Assembly: GCA_004154925.1 (NCBI GenBank)
Contig: QJNS01000005.1
Location: forward strand, 62,001 to 126,000
DNA: 64,000 nt
Direction of reading: 5' to 3'
DNA from: Monosporascus cannonballus
Taxonomy: Eukaryota; Ascomycota; Sordariomycetes; Xylariales
The notes below the pieces were generated by a model. It saw only the letters and a program-made list of their open reading frames with translations, was not told the DNA's origin and searched no databases. Below, piece after piece: positions 33,291 to 44,137 of the stretch. Made by a program: the position numbers and the translations under genes. Each line of letters begins with the position of its first letter. Position 1 is the stretch's first letter.

Positions 33291-35406
33291 TTATCCTTCG
33301 ATATGGGCTTTCGACATGCCCTGGCCGAGCAGCTCGAGGCAGCGTTGCGCAAGGTTGATGACTTCGCCCTCATCATCCTCTTCGAAGTCGTTATCCGACT
33401 CGATTTGTCGGTTCGCGATTTGCTTGATCATGCCGACGATTTCGTCGGACTTCCCGATGAGCCCGATCAAGGTCTTATCTTCGGATTCGAGCAACTGGAG
33501 AAGCGTCCAGATAGCGATATGCTGGAACGTAGGATCCCCGCTGGCTAGGAACCTGCTGAGATAGCCGTGGATACCACCGTTTGGATCCGACCAGTCTTGG
33601 ATGAAAATCGAGTAGTCACCGACTGTGATCTCATTAGCCTACCTCTCATAACAGAAGTCTAAACCTAGAGGCTGTACCTTTCGATGACAGGTTGCCAAGG
33701 GCGGCAGCACTATTGCCTTGGACCTCAATACTCGGAGAATGCGTAAGGGGAATAAGGACGTCGAAGACCCCGAGATTCAGAAGGTGCGTCTTAAGGTCAT
33801 CAGAGAGCGCTAGGACGGCGATAGCGGCCGTCATTTCAGACTGCACCGTGACCGGGACCTCCAAGACCAACTGTTTGCACTTCTGTACCGCTCCCGCTTC
33901 CAACACCAATGCCTTGTTCCGGTCGGAGCTGGCGGCAAGATTCCTAAGGGTGGATATAGCGTGGCATTGGATCTCTTCGTTGTCCGTTGTGCCCAGAAGA
34001 TCCACCAGGGGCTTCAAGAACCCGGCTTCTATAATCGGGGACTCGTTTAGAGGGTGGATGGAAATGTTTCGTATGCAGGCGACGGCTGAGAGGATGAGTG
34101 GAAGGTATGAAGACTGAAGCAGGCGCAGTAGAGGGTTAAGGCCGCCGGCTCTCACAATGTCCAGCTGATACTTCTCGTCCGATGCTAAATTTCGGAGTGC
34201 TAGTGCAGCCTGGCATTGAACCTTGGGAGAGGAAGAATCCATGAGGTTGACCAAAGACTGCACCAGTTTCGGTTCAGTGGTTGCGAGCTTCCGGCGGTTG
34301 TTCGTGTCCACAGCAATATTGCTCAAAGCTGTTGTACAGTAGTATTGGACGTCGACGTCGGGGGAGGAGAGGAGTTGTACTAGTACAGGAATGGCGCCTG
34401 CGTTGACAAGCTGTTGACGGTTTTCGTCTGCGCATGGTTAGATGCTTGTTTGAATTGGTAGGACTAGGAGCTTGCAAGACGTACCCGAGTGCGTCATATT
34501 GAGCAACGCCCCGGTGGCATTCCGTTGGACTCTCATGTCCCTCGACTTGGCCAACCGTGTGAGGGGACCCAAGGCTCCGGATCGTGCAATCTTAGCCTTA
34601 TTTTCTTCGTGCGTCGCCAAGTTGGTGATGCATCCTACGGCATTACACTGAACCTCAACATTAGGGGAGAGCATCTGCTGAATAAGCGGCGTCAAACCGC
34701 CTAGCTGGACGATCAAAACCTTGTTCTCGGCTGCCAAAGCCGTGAGTGCTCATGTCCAGGTCAACGCTTCTAGGTACGACGTACCGTTCACGGCTAGATT
34801 GCCCAACGCCGCGCTGGCCGCTCTTTGGACCTCGATATCCGGGCTCTGAAGGAGGAAAAGGATTGGCACGAGGGTGTCCCGGTCGACCTCGCGCACATCT
34901 AATATCGAGTTAGCTCGGCACATCCGTCTCGGCGTTGATGTCGGATCAGGCCGACCACAAGGAATGACGTTGGAGAGGATCATATTTATCGGCACAAACA
35001 GTCGGAACATTCTGTGAAAACATACCTCGCTCGGTAATCTCCGCAAACGTCAAACTTGCGCTCCTCTGTAAATCGATATTGTCGGAGAAGACGAGGGTGC
35101 TCAATGCTCGAAGCGGCTCGCCCGAGAAGAAGTCGGTCTCGCCTCGCTAGCAATGGAAGTCAGCGCCTAGACGATCTCGTAAAGCAGTGAATGCTTGTGT
35201 GGTCAACCAACATTCTCCAGGTATTGAAGGAGGTCGGCAACGGCCTCCCGCTCGCTATCGGCTAATACTGGCTCATATAGTCCATCGCGGGACTTGCCTA
35301 GACGCATCGTGAGTATGTCAAATTTGGATAGTTATCTTCCTTGTGGACGGGATTGCAAATAGATACCTCCGCAACATGACTGGCAGACGGACAGACAGAC
35401 ACCCAT
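33291..35406 (-). CDS. VAC8: Vacuolar armadillo-repeat protein Vac8
   Basis: Seven exons on the minus strand: 35367-35406, 35212-35297, 35026-35146, 34785-34898, 34485-34730, 33678-34427, 33291-33622. The frame closes exactly to 562 residues, the usual Vac8 length. Introns are 54-127 nt with clear branch points (CTAAC, CTGAC). The 40-nt first exon encodes [13 protein letters not shown]: Gly2 for N-myristoylation and Cys4, 8, 11 and 12 as palmitoylation candidates, which anchor Vac8 to the vacuole membrane. About eleven armadillo repeats follow, with family blocks such as [52 protein letters not shown] and [13 protein letters not shown]. Vac8 acts in vacuole inheritance and fusion, nucleus-vacuole contacts and selective autophagy. 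Intron 2 has a weak donor (GTTGGT). Confidence 0.96.
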
Positions 35407-38400
35407 CGCTAGGGTCGGGGCTGCAGAGTATAACCGACGATGTTCGTTGCCCGTGTCGTCCGATCGGCCGTTCTGTCCGTCTTCGGCGGCGGCGTCGAAG
35501 GGTCAGGAGGGATGAATGAGAGGGTCGACAGCAGCAAGTAGCCTTTCAGCGATGGAGAAGTCGACAGAGACTCGTTGATTCGTCTCGTTTTGACTAAAGT
35601 CGAACACGGTTGACGATGAGTCCAGGTAGGTTAGGTTGTAGTTCCTGGAGAATGGCGTAGAGCCCGGAAAACCGAAACAGAGCCGGGCGTGCAGTTCCGG
35701 GATCTACCGTTGCCACCCCAAACAGAAGGGTTGGGCGGGCAGGTGTGATTTTCAAGCCGTGCGGTTACGTGCAGTGGAATGCAGTGAATGATTCGTTACG
35801 AGCCCCCGAGATAGGTTGATGTGTGAGGGGGTTGAAACTGGATGATGCGGTTGGGTGTGAGTCCGGATGTGGCTGGACAAGGGAAGAAAGATAATGAGGT
35901 AAAAGTGGATGTTGCGACTCTTGAATTTGTTTACGAGTTTCTGGACTGGAGGTCTGAAGCCTGAGGTGACAGGTCCAGCTTGTCACAGGGACCTTACCAT
36001 ACTACGTTAATGACGAATTCGGTGTCGGGGGTAAGTGCTGTGGGCAAGCTTCAGGATTGGCCGGTTCCCGTTAGCTCCAAGTGTGTTGCTAGAGGCAGCT
36101 ATGCCACAAGTGGGCAGTCTCAGTGCAGACCCAGTGGGTACCTAGGCGACATACACATGTGAAGATATGCAAGTTCCAGATTAACCGAAGTATCCCAGTT
36201 GTATGTGGACATGTTTCGCACGTCTGAGTTCGACGAGGTATAAAGCCATACATACCGCTGATGTCGGTTTGATACATCCTTTCTTTACCTGTATGCACAT
36301 AGGGAAGATGTGGGAGTTAGCGTGGGACATGGAACTCGGGAGACCGGCCGCTAATGACCCTGGCTGATCTCTCCCCTTCAAAGCTACAGGGATGAGGATA
36401 GCAAGCAGTTGCATACTTGATGTAGAAGCTGCTGCTCTTTTGCGTTCTATCTTACCTATGTATTTCGAGAACGGCTTACAGATTTATTTATTTTCGACCC
36501 TCATTCTGACCTTTCCCGCCGCAGGTTGAGCTCCGTCATTGCACACGTCTGTATTCCCATACTCGTCCCCCGGGCTCCGAATAATGAATGGTCTTATGCT
36601 TACGCAGTTAATCAACCCTATAACTAAGCGGACATTTAGATAGGAGGGATTGTACGAGTAGTGGATATTTCTTTAACAAGTGCGATACACGCTCTTTCTT
36701 TTCATACCTACAGAGCGTTCGGATTTGGTCTGTTTGTCTACCGCCAATTCGTAGATTTCTTCCTGGCCCCAGCTGTGGTAGCATCGCTGACTCTCTCCAA
36801 CATTGGGTCGGCTTCTAGACTACTGTCGGTGCATGTGGAGGAAGAGTAGATCGTCCTATAAGGGAAGCCTCCGATTATCTCCTCGATTTCCCCTTTGGGA
36901 CAGCTCGATGGACAGGTAGCCGCTGCTTGACATTACTAGACATGCAGCCAGGCAGTTGAAAAAGCATTAGTCGCTACTACGACCTTGGATGGGACCCTTT
37001 GGCTTGTGAAAGTTTAGCTTGGCTTCTACGAAGGAAGCACGCCTACTTGCATATATAAGTGCCATCTTCATCCGTCATTTCGGATTGGTAGATTGATTAC
37101 ACCACGCTTTGGCATGAAGCTATTCCCAGATCACTAAGGATACACCACAATAAGACGTTTTGGTGGGTTTTGTCTTATCCTCTACGTAGGATACATCAAG
37201 GTACTTACCTAGACTTTGAGCATTGTATTGACCGAGGGGCCGTCGGGTGGGAAGCTACGTGCCCACTTCATTATGGTGACATGACGGACAGTATGTGACA
37301 GTGGGAGGCGGCATGGATATTTTATTTCCATCTCTATCGACGCTGTACGGACGGGTGTACTTGAGCTTAGGAATGATCATTCCACTCTCGGCGCCGCCTC
37401 GATCATTCATTCATTCACCGTGTTTTGATAGCTGCCTTCCCCCCCCCCCGGCCCCCCCTCGCGCAGAGAATGACTCTTATTGCCCACCTCCATGCCGCTC
37501 ATTCTTGCCAGCAACGTGCCCACCCCCCCTCCACAACGGCTGTGTCGTCATCTGATAGCAAGTCGAGCGACCCGAATCGGGGGGGCTGTGCACACATGAG
37601 TTGCCTCAACACCATCTTAATATGTGTTCCGGCTCTCTGCTTACCTGGTATAAGTTATAGTCTATACGACCCGCCGTTTGTTCGACCCTCCCCAAAACGA
37701 GAGTCTCATAGCTTCCTAAAACTGACAAGCATATATTGACATTGTGGCCTCTTGTGTTGCCCTCCATGTCCAATACCGAGTCGAGCAAACCATTCCTCCA
37801 TGTAACTAGATACGAGACTGGTCGTTTCTGCGTCGCGATAGGCCATCTCAACATTTCGGCAACTGCAACGCAATCCAATTCGAGGGGCGGAATAAGGCCA
37901 TGGTTTCGAGCTCTTTCCTGCTAGGTATATACCGTAGATCACTGCGCACCCTACTCTACTCCGAACCTCCATGGTATGTAGATACCTTCATAGGAACCGC
38001 TGCTTTTCTTTCGGCTATATTTTTGTGGCTTTTAGCACCTATTCATGGTCCCGTACGCGGCATCAAGGAATTACTAGCCGCACAAGTGGTCAAGTCTCCA
38101 AAACAGCAAGATTTTTGGTTCATCAATCCAGCAAGATTTTCGGTTCATCAATACAAATCTCGATAGCTTACGAACACGAGTCAGCTAGTGAGTGCCACAG
38201 GCATTATTCTCTGCGGAAATCATTTATCTGGGCAGAGCCTGTCGAAGTTGGGGCAAGCCTTGACTTTGGTTCCAAGCAGCAATGCGAGTTTTTATTGTCA
38301 TGCTCTCCAAAGTTGAGGTGGGTTGTGAGGGCAACATTGAGCTCCAGTCAGTATCTTTCACCGACTTGGTTAAGCAAGTGTAGATGATATACAGCCATAT

Positions 38401-38890
38401 GTACCTGGCTATGTACGGACGCTGAACCCAACAAGGTCGGCCGGCTGGGTACGTTCGAGAAAGGTGAGTCAAATTGTCTGCCGGTAGCCTGGTCTTTCTA
38501 TATGACAGGTAAGTTCATCGAAATCGAGCCAGTTGCCAATGCTGCTATGCCTCTTATTAGTGGTGTATTGTGTAGGTGATGTGGATGGTGCGTAAATGCG
38601 ATACAATTTGACGACCTGGATGTAGGTAGGGAGGACTAACCCACAAAGCCATGCAGTACCGTATTAACCCTCGAAATTCGTTAAAAGCTAACGGCTTGGC
38701 GCCAAGGTGGCAACATGTTATTTCCAACGCCACCCATACAAATTGTGTGGATTCTTTGCCACCCAATGGCACCCAGTATCTCTGAAACTTTTTGTTGCTT
38801 TTTCTGTCGCTTTGCAAGGTGTTATAAGCGATATCATGATAATTATTGTGGTGTTAAAGTAGCTGTCTATATAACTACAACTAGTTCTTT
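35407..38890. other. 3.5-kb region without a supported gene
   Basis: Normal-composition DNA upstream of VAC8, falling toward AT-rich after about 38.8 kb. Open frames are all under 140 codons, overlap on both strands and have no recognisable content. A C-run occurs at 37440-37457. A 25-bp tandem duplication lies at 38104-38153. It may hold the VAC8 promoter and untranslated RNA, but I see no RNA gene. Confidence 0.5.
38104..38153. repeat. 25-bp tandem duplication
   Basis: Two adjacent copies of cagcaagatttt(t/c)ggttc atcaat(c/a), 38104-38128 and 38129-38153, differing at two bases. No gene context. Confidence 0.85.
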
Positions 38891-39229
38891 TTAAATAACA
38901 CTTTTTTTCCACGCCTTAAGGATCTTAATTAAATTATTCTTTTTAACTATTTTTAAGTTCTTAATTTGGCATACTTTAATTAACTTAACAATCGTAAATT
39001 TTCTTGAAATAATATAGTAACAGAAACAATAATATACATTAAGAGCTTTAGAAAAAAATCTTACAGCTTTCGACGACGTTATTTTCTACGGTTTCCTATC
39101 TTATATAATCGATCTTTAATATATCTTTAATATTGATAAGGTTATTCTTATTGCTATTAGAGAGAATATTGATTTTACAGTTATAAAATATCTTTTAAAT
39201 TAGATATTTTCGCTTAAAAACGTTTTAAA

Positions 39230-39720
39230 ATTTATTAAATAATATATATAATTATAATACCGCAGTCCGAAACATTTTACGCTGTAGAACTTTTATATTA
39301 CTAAAAGTATTAATTTTCTTTTACGCGATATATCTACTTACGGATTTAGTAAATTATTCTTTAACAGGGCTATTAATAGCTATATCTAAAGGCTGAAAAA
39401 GGCTTATATAGCTAGATAAGATAAACGCGATAGTAATACAGTAACTGCGCAAAAGTTTCATAGGTTTCGAGGTTTTATAAAACGTTATTACGTCTATAAT
39501 TAATAATCTATTTTCGTTATCCGCGTATTTCTTAAAGTTATTTACGATATCTGTTATAATTTTTCCGTTATTAAATGCCTTTTCGTTAAATAAGACCTTT
39601 ATATCGATTACGTATTACTTTTTTTTCTCATTAGATATCTAGGAACGGTTTCCGAAAGCGCTGTGAAAAATAATTATAAGTTTTAATCTTTTTCGATTTC
39701 TTTCATCAGCCTATATAAAA
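39230..39720 (-). pseudogene. DDE transposase relic (pogo/Tigger-like)
   Basis: One minus-strand frame stays readable for about 160 codons with a few stops. From 5' to 3' it shows ADERNRKR, YVIDIKVLFNEKAF, then LLIIDVI (second catalytic Asp region), and IAFILSSYISLFQPLDIAIN. The last block matches the '..IPSG.TS..QPLD.A.N.PFK' signature of DDE endonucleases in the pogo/Tigger part of the Tc1-mariner superfamily. Stops are TAG/TAA where Trp, Arg or Gln would be expected, as RIP predicts. Element ends were not found. Confidence 0.6.
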
Positions 39721-40173
39721 AGAATTAAGATAGCTTATTTTTTATTCTACTTATTACGGTTTAACTTCGCGGTAACGGTTTAGAAACCTTTAAGATTATA
39801 GGTATAACTATTTACATATTTAAACGAAAATGGAGTTTTATATATATTAAGAATTTAGAAATATAAAAAACAATTAAATATAAGACGAAAATTATATTCG
39901 AGAAAAAAGTTAAAAATGTGTTTTATCTTAATAATTAAGTTTTTCGGATAAAGTTGCAGTTATAATATACGTTATATAAAATATAAAAAGTTATTTACAC
40001 TTTTGATCGTTTTATTTGGAAAACGTATAGCTACTTTAATAATACGCTTTCATACGATAAAATATCGTTAAAAAAGCCGTGGAATTATCTATTCGAAAAG
40101 GTAAAAGCTGATCAAGGATATATCGTTTTCTATATACGGCGCTTATACTTACGGAACTATATAACCATAATAG

Positions 40174-40306
40174 TGTTACGGCTGCACCATACCGTTACAC
40201 CACCGGGGCTCAAAAGATTGGTGGAATGATCGCAATTGTGGCAATCATCCTGGTGCTTACAGCTATATATATACTGGAGCTTGTACGGTACCCCCAAACC
40301 GTAACA
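40174..40306. mobile_element. 133-bp TG..CA unit with 5-bp target duplication (very short solo LTR)
   Basis: Begins TGTTACGGCTGCACC and ends CCAAACCGTAACA, so its termini are an 8-bp inverted repeat (TGTTACGG/CCGTAACA). AATAG is duplicated on both sides (40169-40173, 40307-40311). Composition is nearer normal than the surrounding RIP-degraded DNA. TG..CA ends and a 5-bp duplication fit a solo LTR. It is not similar to the LTRs of Gypsy-A to D apart from the TGTTACG start. Orientation cannot be told. Confidence 0.75.
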
Positions 40307-40930
40307 AATAGTGTAAGATAAACAAAAGTGCGACGCTAACCACAAGACTAAAAGATCAACAATTCCAAACCCTTCTAGGCTATATCAGCAACTAGTTACT
40401 TTTCTTGATATTTGGAGACGTCTTATCAGGATATATAAGATCCTGTTCTAGCCCTTTTGGCTATAGGGGGCTGCGTTATCTTACAAATAGAACGACAATA
40501 TAATTTAACTTTAAGAAATTTTTAAAATAATTTCGCTTTAAGTTAAGGATATTACGATAACGTATATCGCGAAAATTAATTAAAAATGGAAAACTAATCT
40601 TTTTATTATTTTATAATCGTAATTATAAATATCTTAAAAAAGTTATAGGCTTTTTTATATATAAATTGACGATAACTTTTGAAAAAGATTAATATGCTAT
40701 TTTTCGAACGTATAGAATTAGTAGTAAAAAGAATTAGATACGTATATAATTAAATTATAATTTTAATTTTTTAGCGTAAATAAAAGCGTTTAACGCGTTA
40801 AATAAAAGCTATACGTTTAATTATACGGTTACGAAATATTTTCGAACGTAACCTAAAGCGGCGGCGAGGTATAAAATTAGCTGATCTAGGCTGGAAAGCT
40901 GCCATAATTATATACGGTAAAAGGAAAAGA

Positions 40931-41703
40931 CCTGTATTTCAAGTTACGTCAAATATCATATATTAAATGGGCTTCTTTAAGAGCATATGATCTCTTATCA
41001 TGACGTCCGGCAGCCCGAAAGTCAAAGTCTGATATTTGCCACAAACGGTAGCTAGGCTATAAGCGGCTAAAAGCCGTGGATGGGTGTAACTTACTGCAAG
41101 CTAGGCTTTGTGTGGCTAGAAGCTTTGATTAGCTTTTAACGAATTTCGAGGTTAATACGGTAGTCTAAGATGCCCCCTCACAGACCGGATTCAACCTCCA
41201 GCCCACCCCGAAATTGTTTGTGCAGGTGGGTGCAAGGCGAGGACGAACACAACCAAGAGGACCAGGTCGTCGCTAATATCACTCAAATCATCCATCTTCG
41301 TTCCATTAAGTGGACAATTCAATCCTGCTATACAACGTCCGCGAGATTGGTTTCTGGTCTTCTTCCCCAAGCTGACTTGGCCTCCACCTGTGACAGCCCC
41401 ACCACCCTCTAACTAAGAACCTTAACGTTACCTAGTGAGCATGCGCGTTCTAAGAAGCCTCTAGAGCGGCTGACCTACGGTAACCTCCCTTACCTCGCTA
41501 CACCTCGCATCTACCTACCCGAGCCAAATAGCCGGCGCACGCATCCACCGGTATATGCTCTCGGGGAGACGCTGTTCCACCGATTCCTCGACTGCCACGC
41601 AAAATAGCACCTGCTGCATTAGCGGCGACAAAACGCCTGCGCATTCACACCCCTAAGGATCACGTTCACGTGTAGCGCAGTGCACATTCCCATAAAGAAA
41701 GAC
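40931..41703. other. Intergenic upstream of SNF4
   Basis: Composition returns to normal around 41.0 kb. An ATG-started 80-codon frame (41170-41412, plus) has no recognisable content. The rest is likely the SNF4 promoter and leader. Confidence 0.5.
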
Positions 41704-43375
41704 ATGGATGACGTCTCGACGGACAAGCCCAAACCCAAAGAACCAGGCGAAGACCCGCAGCGGGAGCAACGGGAGCAACGGGAACAACAGCCGCGGTGCC
41801 AGAGTCAGAGTCAGAGTCGGGACCAGGACCAGGACCAGGACCAGGACCAGGACCAGCGTGCGCTACCCCCATTCCCCGCCATGACGGCCATGCGGGCTAT
41901 GGCAGGCGTTTCCGGCACCGGCGCTCTCCCTTCCGTCTCACCTCAATCCGCTCGACCTTGCCACAAGCTCCCTTTTGTACAGCCATCCTCTTATCTCAGA
42001 CCCAAGACCCGAAGTCGCAGAGTCCCCGCGACCCCAACACCGATGAGTCCTGTCGATGAGGAGCAGATGCAAGGCCTGGTAAGCATAAGCAGCAGCAGCA
42101 ACAGCAGCTGTTCCCTTCATTTTATACTGCCCCACCCCGCTTGACTCTTGGTTTTGATTCCACCACCAGGAGTAGCGGCCATGTTTCCGCACTGGCTGGT
42201 CCGGTGATGGCATCTGGCGTGGCATGCCGCATTCATTGGGATCTTCGCAACTAACCTCGGCCCTCCAGAAAGGCCTGCGCGACTTCCTGCGAGTTAGAAC
42301 GAGTTACGATGTTCTGCCTCTCTCGTTCCGGTTGATCGTCCTTGATAATGATCTCCTAATCAAGAAGAGTTTGAACATCTTGGTTCAGAATGGTACCCAG
42401 GAATCCCCCATAGCCCGCCGTGCAATGTTTGGAGAGAGGACCACAGCCTGACGCTAGGAGCTAGGGATCGTCTCGGCGCCCCTCTGGGACTCGCACAGCT
42501 CGAGATTCGCCGGTCTCCTGACGAGTACGGATTATATAAATCTGATACAATATTACTGCCAATTTCCCGAACAGGTCGATAGGGTCGAAGAGTTCAGACT
42601 GAGCAGTCTTCGCGGTAGGGACTCGGCGCCCGAGAACCCCGGCGCGAATCTCGACGCGCGGGGTAAGATAGAAGGACGATTGCAGCAGCTGATTATTGAG
42701 ATGTTAACTGCAGATATCGAAAAGGCCATCGGCGTCCTCCCTCTTGAGACTGTATCCGTTCACCCGTCAAGACCGCTCTACGAAGCCTGTAGCCGGATGT
42801 TGAAAAGCCGAGCCCGACGCATACCGTTAGTCGACACCGACGACGAGACCGGAAGAGAGACCATCGTGAGCGTCATCACGCAGTACCGCATTCTCAAGTT
42901 CATCGCCGTCAATACGGAGCCGCACACCATGTTGCTCAAGAAGACGGTCCGGGAAATCAATCTGGGCACCTATAAGAACCTTATCACGGCCGTGATGTCG
43001 GACTCGGTGCTAGACGTGATCAATCAGATGGTGGTCCACAACATATCGGCGGTCCCCGTCATCGACAAGAATAACGTGGTCCTCAACGTCTTCGAGGCCG
43101 TCGATGTCATACACTGCATAAAGGGTGGGGTTTATGACGACCTGAAATACACAGTCGGGGAGGCGTTATGCAAGAGGGCAGACGACTTCCCGGGGATCTA
43201 CACATGTCAGGAAGACGACCGGCTCGAGTCAATATTTACCACGGTCCGCCAGTCTCGGGTACATAGACTAGTGGTGATCGACGATAATTGGCATCTTAAG
43301 GGTATGATCTCGTTGTCGGATATACTTAAGTACGTCTTATTCTACGGCGAGGAAGACCGTCCGATGGCGGCATGA
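41704..43375 (+). CDS. SNF4: SNF1/AMPK gamma subunit (four CBS domains)
   Basis: Four exons: 41704-42078, 42269-42392, 42465-42614, 42714-43375; introns of 190, 72 and 99 nt. The frame closes to 436 residues from the ATG at 41704. The Snf4 core starts at GLRDFLRVRTSYDVLPLSFR (about 127). Four CBS modules follow: about 140-205 (ending LLTSTDYINLIQYY), 228-295 (RRIPLVD, VITQYRILKFI), 315-365 (ISAVPVIDKNNVVLNVFEAV) and 383-432 (SRVHRLVVIDDNW, ISLSDILKYVL). Snf4 binds adenine nucleotides through these modules and activates the Snf1 kinase in glucose derepression. The first 125 residues are low-complexity, with REQ, SQ and six DQ repeats, which is longer than in yeast Snf4. Confidence 0.95.
41821..41856 (+). 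repeat. (GACCAG)6 microsatellite in SNF4 exon 1
   Basis: Six perfect hexamers encode (Asp-Gln)6, preceded by 9-nt REQ and 6-nt SQ repeats (about 41760-41818). Length is likely to vary between strains. Confidence 0.95.
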
Positions 43376-44137
43376 TGAGCATGAAAGATGTCGACCACCC
43401 CCTCTAGGGGTTGACCAACGAATTCTATGATTACGCGAGACATTGGAAAGGTGGTCGGTGGGGCCCGGTTTAGACATGATGGCGGCTATGGCTGGGCATT
43501 GCATGGGTGTCTGGCGTTCCCGGAATACTGAAGGGTGGTTGCAATTGCGACTGCTTTCCCCTGATCAGTCGGAACTTATCGCTGTGGTGTGTGTTCCTTT
43601 ACAACTCCGATGATTTGAAGGAGACAGTGGAGCAAAGACAAGGGTTCCTCTAGAAACTCCTCCAGTGCAAGGCTGGCTTCTCGATCTTGGGCCCAGAAGA
43701 ATAGGAGCCGGTTCTCGAGTCTCTCAGATGCTATAAATCAGCCCGGCTACGGAAATCTGGACTGTTTTCGTTTGTGGGGCTTGTCCCTTTCCGTCCGTCC
43801 CTGAAGTTATAATTGAGCAGCCTACTCTTCACCTATACTACATAATCACGTAGCACCTTCTGCGTCAATAAGTGAGTATGGAGGAGGGAAGGAAGAAAGA
43901 CATGACTTCCGGTCAGAGCTACTGTGGTCAGCTTCAGCTTGGGTCGTCCTTGCCAGATAAACGCCCAGGAACACCTAGAGCTCTACCAAGCTACAAGTGG
44001 GTAACTTCTGAACACAGGTCGTCCAGAGCCCATCTCCTTATCCACAATCCCCTCCCCTTTTAAGATATACTTAGCTACACCTCTCGGCTTCGCTACGCTT
44101 CTCATTTACCTATGCCTACGTCTTGCTTCATCGCTCA
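43376..44137. other. Intergenic between SNF4 and the RhoGAP gene
   Basis: No supported gene; an ATG-started 63-codon frame at 43875 has no content. The last 100 bp are pyrimidine-rich on the plus strand, as in a fungal promoter/leader. Confidence 0.5.

Larger units (their letters stand above)
38900..40930. other. AT-rich RIP-degraded island between two gene blocks
   Basis: About 2 kb with the same composition as the left transposon block: stops in all frames, CpG kept, CpA/TpG scarce. It holds the transposase relic and the 133-bp LTR-like unit listed separately. Confidence 0.7.

Noticed and set aside
37295..37739. Overlapping plus-strand ORFs of 86 and 104 codons
   Set aside because: Open because of C-runs; Pro/Cys-rich accidental translations with no start context or domain.
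40312..40375. tRNA-like A-box (TAGTCTTGTGGTTAGCGTCG) on the minus strand
   Set aside because: No B box, no foldable anticodon or acceptor stem; at most a decayed tRNA-derived relic.
40455..40480. TTCTAGCCCTTTTGGCTATAG resembles the 5' end of U2 snRNA
   Set aside because: Match is limited to about 20 nt; the following branch-site-recognition region of U2 is absent.
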